A stretch of DNA of 20,826 nucleotides from a virus. The translations under genes were made by a program, and so were the position numbers. Location of the stretch: positions 1-20,826 of IMG/VR virus record IMGVR_UViG_3300030329_002819; one strand, written 5' to 3'. Under the pieces are notes generated by a model. The model was not told the DNA's origin, did no database searches, and saw only the letters and a list, made by a program, of their open reading frames with translations. Below are positions 13,725 to 18,623 of this stretch, piece by piece (the first letter of the stretch is position 1; each line of letters starts with the position of its first letter).

Positions 13725-14191
13725 AAAAACTCTGGCGTGTCAACTCCAGTATACTTTGCGAATCTTTTCTTTTCACCAATATAATATTGTTTGTATGCAG
13801 TAATATAATCTTTATGCTTATATTGGTCGGGCATACATTGTGGTGGTCGTGTAAATTCTGTCTTCCAACCATGCCATAATTTATATTTTTTATGAAATAG
13901 ATTTGATATTCTTATTGTGGTGTGTACTTTTCTATATCTTAATGTGTATTGATATAATAACTGGTCTAGTAATTGTATAGTCCAAAAAAAATTATTACCA
14001 CTATCTCCAACCCAAATAGTCATTGGGTGTTTTGGAAAAGCTGTTTTATATAATTCTTCTCCATCATCAAACTTTTTTCTATATGCAGTTGATAACATCT
14101 GTGCAGTTTCTAATATCATCTTTACTACATGTTTATCACAATGATATTCAGCACATATCTTTGGGTCTTTATGTAAATGAAATATGTTCAT
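13718..14191 (-). CDS. Conserved phage protein, HCDKHVVKMILE family (157 aa)
   Basis: Blocks: MNIFHLHKDPKICAEYHCDK (1-20), HVVKMILETAQMLSTAYRKK (21-40), FPKHPMTIWVGDSGNNFFW, RYRKVHTTIRISNL and TRPPQCMPDQYKHKDYITAY followed by KQYYIGEKKRFAKY. The HCDKH pair near the start and the PPQCMPD motif are strongly conserved-looking in a family I remember from many T4-like and marine phages, without a proven function. His/Cys/Asp richness suggests a metal site. No signal peptide. It ends seven bases inside the membrane peptide gene. Confidence 0.82.
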   Translation of the reverse strand: MNIFHLHKDPKICAEYHCDKHVVKMILETAQMLSTAYRKKFDDGEELYKTAFPKHPMTIWVGDSGNNFFWTIQLLDQLLYQYTLRYRKVHTTIRISNLFHKKYKLWHGWKTEFTRPPQCMPDQYKHKDYITAYKQYYIGEKKRFAKYTGVDTPEFLC

Positions 14192-14228
14192 GCGTCTATC
14201 TGTCCTATCTTTTTTATATATTTAGTCT

Positions 14229-14257
14229 TTGACATTTTTAAAAAAATATGCTATAGT
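14229..14257 (+). promoter_or_regulatory. Rightward sigma-70 promoter opposing the leftward operon
   Basis: Plus strand: exact TTGACA (14229-14234), 17-bp spacer, TATAGT (14252-14257). No rightward gene follows for 4 kb, so an RNA from here would be antisense to 14288-14938 and beyond. Its spacer holds the A run that serves as the T run of the leftward terminator hairpin. Confidence 0.55.
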
Positions 14258-14290
14258 ATCCTGCACTTCGGGGGCAGGTAGTATATACTA
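14240..14290 (-). terminator. Leftward terminator-like structure with competing palindromes
   Basis: On the leftward strand the palindrome TAGTATATACTA (14290-14279) is followed by the stem CCTGC/GCAGG (14278-14274 with 14264-14260) around a CCCCGAAGT-type loop, then ATACTA (14259-14254) and a seven-T run (14246-14240). TAGTAT can pair either with the adjacent ATACTA or with the one after the stem. It starts within the stop codon of the 62-residue gene. Confidence 0.5.
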
Positions 14291-14476
14291 TTTAGGTTCT
14301 ATTCCTGATATATGGGCGACTAACTCATTACCCTTTTTATTTGTATATTCTACTCTATATAATTTTTTGTGGTCTAATTTTTTCTGTAATTTTTTTAATG
14401 ACATAGCACTCATAGTTTCTACCTTATTATTATTATCATCTTCAGTTATATCTGTAACTTTATAATCATATCTCAT
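14288..14476 (-). CDS. Hypothetical protein (62 aa)
   Basis: ATG at 14476 with AAGGAG about 11 bases upstream, inside the end of the membrane-protein gene. The product is MRYDYKVTDITEDDNNNKVE, then TMSAMSLKKLQKKLDHKKLY and a beta-like end RVEYTNKKGNELVAHIS. It resembles small phage proteins of mixed fold with a central helix. No family is recognised. Confidence 0.65.
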   Translation of the reverse strand: MRYDYKVTDITEDDNNNKVETMSAMSLKKLQKKLDHKKLYRVEYTNKKGNELVAHISGIEPK

Positions 14477-14615
14477 ATGGGGGTTTCTCCTTTTCCTTTT
14501 GTTGTTTTTCTTTTTTTATATTATAGTTTATCACAAAATAAGCAATAAGTCCACCTACCATAATGGCACACAGACCAACAAATAATTGTAATATTCTTAA
14601 TTCTACTATAGTCAT
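14466..14615 (-). CDS. Small membrane protein with charged tail (49 aa)
   Basis: ATG at 14615. The N-terminal part MTIVELRILQLFVGLCAIMV and GGLIAYFVI is one long membrane helix, followed by a Lys/Glu/Gln-rich cytoplasmic-type tail (KKEKQQKEKEK) with PPYEI at the end. It overlaps the next gene by 11 bases. No strong ribosome site (only GAGAGAG further up). Layout resembles membrane-anchored phage regulators or an inner-membrane spanin piece, but is not diagnostic. Confidence 0.6.
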   Translation of the reverse strand: MTIVELRILQLFVGLCAIMVGGLIAYFVINYNIKKEKQQKEKEKPPYEI

Positions 14616-14617
14616 AT

Positions 14618-14938
14618 TTATAAATTATACTCTCTCTCTAGGTGAGGATATGGATATTTTTCTCTCCAAAATCTTCCATTGTAAGAAAAATGTCCAATAT
14701 ATTTTTTATCTTTATAAACTTTTGGTGGTATAAAATTTCCACTACCCAAATTATACTCATTAATATAAGTATTTATTAAGTCTCTTAACTTTGAGAGTTT
14801 TTTATGTTTTATATCTACTAAAGTTTGTGTGCCATATTTAACTTCATATGGGTTTTGGTCAAAATCAATATTACCACAATTAGTTAATTTTTTTATTCTA
14901 TACATATTATCTTTTCTGTTATCTTTTTTAAGGTGCAT
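14618..14938 (-). CDS. Hypothetical protein (106 aa, or 95 aa from 14905)
   Basis: ATG at 14938 gives 106 residues; an internal ATG at 14905 (MYRIKKLTNCGNIDFDQNPY) starts what looks like the folded part. Neither has a good ribosome site. Segments are YEVKYGTQTLVDIKHKKLSK, LRDLINTYINEYNLGSGN and GHFSYNGRFWREKYPYPH. No family is recognised. It is the first gene after the terminator of the 341-residue gene and so may start a transcription unit; a 12-bp palindrome lies just upstream. Confidence 0.6.
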   Translation of the reverse strand: MHLKKDNRKDNMYRIKKLTNCGNIDFDQNPYEVKYGTQTLVDIKHKKLSKLRDLINTYINEYNLGSGNFIPPKVYKDKKYIGHFSYNGRFWREKYPYPHLEREYNL

Positions 14939-15076
14939 ACCATTGTTGCAACAAGTATCATCTAAAAATACTCCGAAGATTCACCATTCGCCACAGATAC
15001 TTAAATATATTTTATTCATATCTGCCCTACTAAAGTTATATTTTTATCAACTATACTAATAAATAATATACACCCT
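14939..15076 (-). other. Gap with palindrome and inverted repeat, no clear gene
   Basis: Contains the perfect 12-bp palindrome TTGTTGCAACAA (14943-14954) directly before the 14938 start, and an inverted repeat AAGTATC/GATACTT (14953-14959 and 14996-15002). A 12-residue reading frame (MNKIYLSICGEW) lies on the leftward strand near 15016-14978. No promoter with good boxes was found. It may be an operator or a short structured RNA. Confidence 0.35.
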
Positions 15077-15103
15077 AAAAAGGCTAGGCGATTTCTCGCC
15101 TAA
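15077..15103 (-). terminator. Rho-independent terminator after the 341-residue gene
   Basis: Leftward strand: TAGGCGA (15102-15096), GAAA tetraloop, TCGCCTA (15091-15085), then GCC and five T (15081-15077). The seven base pairs are perfect with a GNRA loop. It lies 15 bases after the stop of the 341-residue gene. Confidence 0.9.
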
Positions 15104-15117
15104 CCCACACCTTTCTG

Positions 15118-16143
15118 TTATGATGCCAGACTAGTTCTCTGAGAAGCCTCATAGAGCATTCTTGCTCTAATCTTCTCTGCTCTGTCTGGCTTTGGTTTAG
15201 CAATGTTAGTTATCTCATCAACTAAAGTGTCAATAGATATAACTAATTCAGTACCAAACTTATCAACTAGAATCTCTGGTGAGATTTGCCAGTTGAATTT
15301 TGTAGCAAACTCTTCCACTTGAGAAAACTTAGTCATAAGTTTTAAACCTCTTTCTAAGTGTTTCACTTGTGTAAGCATTGTTGAAACCCAAGCAGTATGA
15401 GTCTTAACAAGATTTGCTTTTGCTATATGTAATAACTCGAATTGTGCAAACTCTGAGTCAGTACAAGGTATAGCACGAGAACGACAACCACCAGTACCAA
15501 TAATATCTAATTGGTATTTATCTTTCCAAGATTGAAAGTAGTTAGTACCACCATCACTCTTTCCTGAAAGAAATGCTTGATTGTCATTTCTACATTGAGA
15601 CAAATAGGGATTAGTTTTATAACCTCTATTATTTGCTTCAACATTGTTAATGTCATTCTCAATGTTGCAATCTGGATTTAGTCCACGCTTTTTCATATCA
15701 TCACGATAGTAAGCATAGGCAAAATTTTTACCAGAGTTGCTACTTCCACTATAATAATGTGAAGAAGAATAATCGCCCTCATACTTTCCGTCTAATTCAA
15801 ACGAAAAATGTTTGGACTTATCTACCTCATCATTATATTGGTCAACCACTTTAGGTGCATCAATGACTTTCATAAAGAAACAACTATCAACACCTACTGC
15901 GTCAACAGTTGAATAATCTCTACTTAGTCGTCTATATGTAGCTACATCTTCAGGTTTAAACCTGCGTTGTACTACCTTTCTCATAACACCAAATGTCTCT
16001 GGTATTACTACATCACACCTTTCACGTGCTTGATAATAGTCCTCTTTCTCAGGACTATCTATTGTTTCTAAATGTCTGCGAAAATCTCCTTTCAAAGATG
16101 TTCGCTTGTTAGCATTTAGTCTTATATCTTTTTGCTTTTCCAT
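15118..16143 (-). CDS. Unknown phage protein with dedicated promoter and terminator (341 aa)
   Basis: ATG 16143 (MEKQKDIRLNANKRTSL) is chosen for its AGGAGG nine bases upstream; the longer frame to 16185 runs into a promoter-proximal hairpin. The N-terminal part has LNANKRTSLKGDFRRHLE and ARERCDVVIPETFGVMRKVV, the middle is Tyr/Ser/Gly/Asn-rich (YSSSHYYSGSSNSGKNF), and the C-terminal third is helical (AKANLVKTHTAWVSTMLTQ). No family is recognised. It forms a unit by itself: strong TTGACA-N17-TATATT promoter, 5' stem-loop, gene, strong terminator. That suggests a protein made in large amount early in infection, perhaps a host take-over factor; this is inference. Codon use is less AT-biased than in its neighbours. 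Confidence 0.85.
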   Translation of the reverse strand: MEKQKDIRLNANKRTSLKGDFRRHLETIDSPEKEDYYQARERCDVVIPETFGVMRKVVQRRFKPEDVATYRRLSRDYSTVDAVGVDSCFFMKVIDAPKVVDQYNDEVDKSKHFSFELDGKYEGDYSSSHYYSGSSNSGKNFAYAYYRDDMKKRGLNPDCNIENDINNVEANNRGYKTNPYLSQCRNDNQAFLSGKSDGGTNYFQSWKDKYQLDIIGTGGCRSRAIPCTDSEFAQFELLHIAKANLVKTHTAWVSTMLTQVKHLERGLKLMTKFSQVEEFATKFNWQISPEILVDKFGTELVISIDTLVDEITNIAKPKPDRAEKIRARMLYEASQRTSLAS

Positions 16144-16170
16144 ACAGAAAATCCTCCTTGTTGTAAGGTT

Positions 16171-16204
16171 AAAAGATACTACCAACGTAATGTCAGTAGT
16201 ATCT
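16171..16204 (-). other. 5'-terminal stem-loop of the 341-residue gene's mRNA
   Basis: Leftward strand: arms AGATACTACTGAC (16204-16192) and GTTGGTAGTATCT (16186-16174) pair over 13 positions (two G-U) with a five-base loop, followed by TTTT to 16171. The arm starts three bases after the -10 box, so the RNA would begin inside it. It could block decay from the 5' end or act as a weak attenuator. Confidence 0.75.
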
Positions 16205-16206
16205 AT

Positions 16207-16235
16207 AATATACTATATTATTTTGATTGTGTCAA
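16207..16235 (-). promoter_or_regulatory. Sigma-70 promoter of the 341-residue gene
   Basis: Leftward strand: exact TTGACA (16235-16230), 17-bp spacer, TATATT (16212-16207). The TGA stop of the upstream zinc-finger gene (16234-16232) lies inside the -35 box. Confidence 0.85.
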
Positions 16236-16669
16236 CTAGCTTTTGCTAGACCTAATTGTTCTGCTAGTTCTCTTGCTTGTGTATCTTCTATTGTACGATA
16301 ATCCCATTCTCTTTCTATATCTTCTTGAGTTTGTGCTTGTTGTTGTGTTATCTGTTGTTTGATGCCTAGATTTTTATTTCGTAAGTAATATAATGGATTA
16401 TTCTCTTGTGTATCAGAGTTCCAATTATATTGATACTCAACATACCAAGCATTATCTAAAGGTAATGTTTGCTTACCAATAAAACCAACTGCATTCATAC
16501 AAGTATCTGTATGTTCTTGCCACCATTGTTCACGACAACCCATACTACACCAATACTTATAATAGCCACTAGATTTATTAGATTGATAATACTTCGCACC
16601 TTTACTGCCACGAATCTGTCCTTGATTTTTCTTATCTGGACATTTTTTATTCTGACACCATTCACTCAT
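16232..16669 (-). CDS. Zinc-finger-like hypothetical protein (145 aa)
   Basis: ATG at 16669 overlaps the upstream gene by eight bases. The N-terminus has MSEWCQNKKCPDKKNQG (Cys5, Cys10) and, about 30 residues later, YWCSMGCREQWWQEH (CxxxC), so a four-Cys treble-clef or FCS/MYM-like zinc finger is likely. The rest holds NAWYVEYQYNWNSDT and a Gln-rich helix (KQQITQQQAQTQEDIER) ending ARELAEQLGLAKAS. It may bind nucleic acid or a host protein. No named family is recognised. Its stop codon is part of the next promoter. Confidence 0.75.
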   Translation of the reverse strand: MSEWCQNKKCPDKKNQGQIRGSKGAKYYQSNKSSGYYKYWCSMGCREQWWQEHTDTCMNAVGFIGKQTLPLDNAWYVEYQYNWNSDTQENNPLYYLRNKNLGIKQQITQQQAQTQEDIEREWDYRTIEDTQARELAEQLGLAKAS

Positions 16670-17084
16670 TGATACCTACTACTTTCTTTGCTGATAATAA
16701 ATCTTTAAGATGATTAAATTTAACTTTCTCAAACATCACAACATTTACCTCATCAGATATTTTTAAACGATTGATTTTATATACCTTTTTACCTACACTA
16801 AACCATAACAATCTTTCAACAGATATGTTAGTAGGTCTTTGTTTATCTAGGTCATGTGCTAATATGTATTCGTCAGGTTTAGTAGTTCTTTTCTTACCCT
16901 TACGTTTATACATAGTTCCGTCAGCTTGTTTCCAAGTCTCTCTGTTTTTTAAATCAAACTTGCCAACTCTATAACTTCCGTCAGTCTTTATAAAACCTGC
17001 ACGAAACTTTTTAGCTTTGGTTTGTGTCATTAAAGTATAGAGTAAATTAGAAACTTTGCCAAACTTTACATTTGCTTGTATCAT
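16662..17084 (-). CDS. Phage SH3-barrel/WYL-like beta protein (140 aa)
   Basis: ATG 17084 (MIQANVKFGKVSNLLYTLM) is used because AAGGAG lies five bases upstream; the longer frame starts in the structured leader. Segments FRAGFIKTDGSYRVGKFDLK, then a YKRKGKKRTTKPDEYILAHD stretch and RLLWFSVGKKVYKINRL give a small beta-barrel pattern (KxDGSxRxGxF ... YxLxxDxxxxRxxxxxRLxxF) that I remember from phage SH3-like proteins. The family link is tentative. The gene has a 90-base leader with a three-way-junction fold, so expression is probably controlled at RNA level. Confidence 0.7.
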   Translation of the reverse strand: MIQANVKFGKVSNLLYTLMTQTKAKKFRAGFIKTDGSYRVGKFDLKNRETWKQADGTMYKRKGKKRTTKPDEYILAHDLDKQRPTNISVERLLWFSVGKKVYKINRLKISDEVNVVMFEKVKFNHLKDLLSAKKVVGINE

Positions 17085-17113
17085 ATTTCTCCTTATAAAT
17101 TGATTAATATTAA

Positions 17114-17169
17114 GGGTGGACACATAGTTAGCTAACTATCTTCTAGTGATACTACCACATAGCCCACCC
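17114..17169 (-). ncRNA. Structured leader, three-way-junction fold
   Basis: On the leftward strand GGGTGG (17169-17164) pairs with CCACCC (17119-17114). Inside lie a TAGT/ACTA hairpin (17154-17144) and a perfect 16-bp palindrome ATAGTTAGCTAACTAT (17139-17124) that forms an eight-pair arm. CTATGTG occurs in both strands of the outer region as a repeat (17162-17156 and 17127-17121). The fold sits between an extended -10 promoter and the AAGGAG of the 17084 gene, as expected for a cis-regulatory RNA. No known riboswitch class is recognised. Confidence 0.5.
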
Positions 17170-17181
17170 ATACCTAATTAA

Positions 17182-17190
17182 ATTATATCA
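17182..17190 (-). promoter_or_regulatory. Extended -10 promoter of the 17084 gene
   Basis: Leftward TGA-TATAAT (17190-17182) is an exact TGnTATAAT extended -10. No good -35 is seen, which is usual for this class. The start would fall near 17175, just before the three-way-junction fold. Confidence 0.55.
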
Positions 17191-17201
17191 ATAGGAAAAT
17201 T

Positions 17202-17219
17202 TTAGGACTCTCGCCCTAA
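17202..17219 (-). other. Second GAGA-loop hairpin
   Basis: Leftward TTAGGGC (17219-17213), GAGA loop, GTCCTAA (17208-17202): seven pairs with one G-U, capped by the same C-GAGA-G-U loop as the terminator upstream and followed by AATTTT. It may be a weak second terminator or a protein-binding hairpin. Confidence 0.5.
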
Positions 17220-17235
17220 CTCGAGTATTGCATAC

Positions 17236-17273
17236 AAAATAAAAAGGGCAACCAACTCTCGCTGATTACCCTT
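17236..17273 (-). terminator. Terminator hairpin directly downstream of a promoter
   Basis: Leftward arms AAGGGTAATCAGC (17273-17261) and GTTGGTTGCCCTT (17256-17244) pair over 13 positions including G-U pairs, capped by a GAGA tetraloop, followed by TTTTTATTTT to 17236. It can end the DUF3846-like gene's transcript, but it also lies three bases after the -10 box of the 17276-17304 promoter, so RNA from that promoter would be a hairpin of about 35-40 bases. Confidence 0.85.
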
Positions 17274-17275
17274 AT

Positions 17276-17304
17276 AATATACTATATTATTTTTGATTTG
17301 TCAA
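17276..17304 (-). promoter_or_regulatory. Sigma-70 promoter firing into a terminator
   Basis: Leftward strand: exact TTGACA (17304-17299), 17-bp spacer, TATATT (17281-17276). The TGA stop of the DUF3846-like gene (17303-17301) lies inside the -35 box. The spacer is almost identical to that of the 16207-16235 promoter (both contain AATAATATAG before TATATT). Confidence 0.8.
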
Positions 17305-17621
17305 ATTGCATTATCCTTTGTCATTACTAATGCAACATCTCCTTGTATTACATCGCCAAACAATGCACTTGCATTTGTTCTTTGAAGATAATCATACCAC
17401 ATTGTTGTGGCTTTATTATTTTTTTTAGTTTTCTTTTTCATTTTAGCTTCTTCATCAATCCACATTTCAAATGGTCTTTTGGCTCTATGTTTATCATAAC
17501 CTTTAACTATTTGAATCATATCTGTATTGATAAGAGAATAAACTTTTTGAAAACTAGGTCTTTCAGAAACCTCTTGTTCTGTTTCTGTACCATCTTCTTT
17601 TATGATAGTAAGTTTATACAT
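17301..17621 (-). CDS. DUF3846-like phage protein (106 aa)
   Basis: ATG at 17621 has AAGGAG five bases upstream. It starts MYKLTIIKEDGTETEQEVSE and holds QIVKGYDKHRAKRPFEMWID, EEAKMKKKTKKNNKATTMWY and FGDVIQGDVALVMT near the end. The order (i/v)-x-(G)-x-x-x-x-MWIDEEAK, N-x-x-AT-x-(M/L)(W)x, D-V-I-x-GDV-x-LV agrees with the DUF3846 family of phages and plasmids as I remember it; its role is unknown. Its stop codon is embedded in the following promoter's -35 box. Confidence 0.75.
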   Translation of the reverse strand: MYKLTIIKEDGTETEQEVSERPSFQKVYSLINTDMIQIVKGYDKHRAKRPFEMWIDEEAKMKKKTKKNNKATTMWYDYLQRTNASALFGDVIQGDVALVMTKDNAI

Positions 17622-17629
17622 TTTACTCC

Positions 17630-17818
17630 TTAACTACAATTAGATTTACTTAAATCATCTGACCAATCGTGGTCTTTATTTACAAACCATACATACGATT
17701 TAGTCGTGATTGTTTCAGCACCATTAACTTCTTTTAAACACTTTTTACCAAGCATAACTTGTTTGTTTGAACAAGCTACAAGTGTCAAAAAAGTCAATAA
17801 AATCAACGCTTTTTTCAT
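17630..17818 (-). CDS. Small lipoprotein (62 aa)
   Basis: The N-terminus MKKALILLTFLTLVACSNKQ is a textbook lipoprotein signal: two lysines, hydrophobic core and lipobox LVAC (Cys16). The mature part (46 residues) has two more cysteines (KKCLKEV and the terminal SNCS), so one disulfide is possible in the periplasm, and an aromatic stretch SYVWFVNKDHDW. The ribosome site is a GGGGGG run five bases ahead. It overlaps the upstream gene as ATGA. Phage lipoproteins outside the lysis cassette often block superinfection; that is inference. Confidence 0.8.
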   Translation of the reverse strand: MKKALILLTFLTLVACSNKQVMLGKKCLKEVNGAETITTKSYVWFVNKDHDWSDDLSKSNCS

Positions 17819-17967
17819 AGTCCCCCCTTTCTATTTTTTATAATTTTAATACTAGCACCAACTTTTCTTTTCCATTGTCTAGCCATAAGCAATAGTTCAA
17901 TGATTAAAGTTTGTTGTTGATGATTATTCATTTTACTAGATTCTATAACAATTAATCTTTTAGTCAT
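17815..17967 (-). CDS. Small basic protein (50 aa)
   Basis: ATG 17967 (MTKRLIVIESSKMNNHQQQ) lies within the last bases of the membrane-peptide gene (eight-base overlap), so coupling supports it over the 17931 ATG; no ribosome site is visible. The rest is TLIIELLLMARQWKRKVGAS and IKIIKNRKGGL: a central helix and a basic tail. No family is recognised. The stop overlaps the lipoprotein start by four bases. Confidence 0.55.
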   Translation of the reverse strand: MTKRLIVIESSKMNNHQQQTLIIELLLMARQWKRKVGASIKIIKNRKGGL

Positions 17968-18046
17968 TGATGTACCACAAATAAAATATAACACACGCAC
18001 CAAAAAATAAATGCCATAATAAAATTTCTGTTTCTGCTAATTCCAT
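17960..18046 (-). CDS. Small membrane peptide (28 aa)
   Basis: ATG at 18046 with AAAGG about five bases ahead. The peptide MELAETEILLWHLFFGACVI continues FYLWYIND: a short acidic N-terminus and one membrane-spanning segment rich in aromatic residues. It follows a terminator (18064-18101), so it may be the first gene of a unit with the basic protein and the lipoprotein, although no clear promoter was found. Confidence 0.55.
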   Translation of the reverse strand: MELAETEILLWHLFFGACVIFYLWYIND

Positions 18047-18063
18047 AATACCTTTCTCTCAAC

Positions 18064-18101
18064 AAAAAAACTATGGGCAACAAATTAATATCGCCCATAG
18101 T
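18064..18101 (-). terminator. Rho-independent terminator
   Basis: Leftward arms ACTATGGGC (18101-18093) and GCCCATAGT (18078-18070) pair perfectly over nine bases and are followed by a seven-T run (18070-18064). It closes the unit holding the 80-residue gene, whose stop lies seven bases before. Confidence 0.92.
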
Positions 18102-18108
18102 ATTTAGT

Positions 18109-18351
18109 TTAGTTGCCACCAACTATTGGTTGGTCAATGGGAATAACCATATTGTGTTTTTCCCAAGAAGCAACGTCTGTGTTCCAATAAGTAAATGCTT
18201 CGTGCAATTTCCTTATTTCATATCCAAGTTCTTGTGTAGGTTTGCCATCATTTTCTATTCTCGCAAGAATATTGATAGCTTTTCTACGGCAAGTCCTTTT
18301 CCATTTGAGTTCCCAAGTAGTATCTACTTGAGGTTTTGGTGTTTCAGACAT
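18109..18351 (-). CDS. Hypothetical protein (80 aa)
   Basis: ATG 18351 (MSETPKPQVDTTWELKWK) is preferred over 18387, since AAGGAG lies about nine bases before it. The product continues RTCRRKAINILARIENDGKP, TQELGYEIRKLHEAFTYWNT and DVASWEKHNMVIPIDQP, mostly helical. No family is recognised. It is a single-gene unit with its own strong promoter (18378-18406) and terminator (18064-18101), which suggests a highly expressed early protein. Confidence 0.78.
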   Translation of the reverse strand: MSETPKPQVDTTWELKWKRTCRRKAINILARIENDGKPTQELGYEIRKLHEAFTYWNTDVASWEKHNMVIPIDQPIVGGN

Positions 18352-18377
18352 ATATATATCTCCTTGTTGAGAAGTAT

Positions 18378-18406
18378 AATATAACAAAAAGAAAAGCCCC
18401 TGTCAA
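18378..18406 (-). promoter_or_regulatory. Sigma-70 promoter inside a terminator hairpin
   Basis: Leftward strand: exact TTGACA (18406-18401), 17-bp spacer, TATATT (18383-18378). The -35 box is part of the hairpin arm of the terminator at 18386-18424 and the spacer holds its T-rich tail. Confidence 0.85.
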
Positions 18407-18424
18407 ATTAATGACAAGGGCTTT
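18386..18424 (-). terminator. Rho-independent terminator of the 27-residue gene
   Basis: Arms AAAGCCCC-TTGTCA (leftward, 18424-18412, with one bulged base at 18417) and TGACAGGGGCTTT (18405-18393) form a 13-bp stem with a six-base AT loop, followed by TTTTCTTTTTG. It lies 20 bases after the stop of the membrane peptide gene. Confidence 0.88.
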
Positions 18425-18444
18425 CATTGATTATGTTTCATATA

Positions 18445-18528
18445 TTATCCTGTAATCATTTTAAGTAAGGGCATAACAACTATAATAAAAAAAGGTATGC
18501 CCATAATTAAAGTATATATCAAATACAT
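18445..18528 (-). CDS. Small membrane peptide (27 aa)
   Basis: ATG 18528 has AAGGAG six bases upstream, which decides against the long frame from 18636. The peptide MYLIYTLIMGIPFFIIVVMP ends LLKMITG and is hydrophobic throughout, one membrane span with a proline kink. It is the first leftward gene from the divergent control region and has a terminator of its own. Unknown function. Confidence 0.6.
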   Translation of the reverse strand: MYLIYTLIMGIPFFIIVVMPLLKMITG

Positions 18529-18582
18529 AACTTTCTCCTTTCTGTTATTATATATATGTACGTTAGCAGTATAATATGTAGG

Positions 18583-18600
18583 TGTCAAGCACGTTTGACA
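18583..18600. promoter_or_regulatory. Back-to-back -35 boxes forming an operator-like palindrome
   Basis: TGTCAA (18583-18588), six bases, TTGACA (18595-18600): the two -35-type hexamers are exact inverted copies. The rightward one belongs to a good promoter; the leftward one has only a weak -10 (TAACGT at 18565-18560). The 18-bp dyad could also be a regulator site at the divergence of the two transcription blocks. Confidence 0.5.
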
Positions 18601-18623
18601 TAAAAAATTTATTATGTTATATT
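18595..18623 (+). promoter_or_regulatory. Rightward sigma-70 promoter
   Basis: Exact TTGACA (18595-18600), 17-bp spacer, TATATT (18618-18623). An inverted repeat ATTATGTT/AACATAAT (18611-18618 and 18626-18633) brackets the -10 box and probable start, as an operator would. Confidence 0.82.

Noticed and set aside
13708-13736. Leftward TTGACA with TAAAAA at the end of the 157-residue gene
   Set aside because: The hexamer is explained by the codons for the GVDTPEF end and the -10 is weak; kept out of the promoter list although it precedes two small genes.
14188-14235. 15-codon leftward frame with an ATGA overlap to the 14191 start
   Set aside because: The overlap is suggestive, but there is no ribosome site and it follows directly on the T run of a terminator.
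18073-18384. Rightward open frame of 103 codons opposite the 80-residue gene
   Set aside because: It starts within a leftward terminator and has no ribosome site; the leftward gene has promoter, AAGGAG and terminator.
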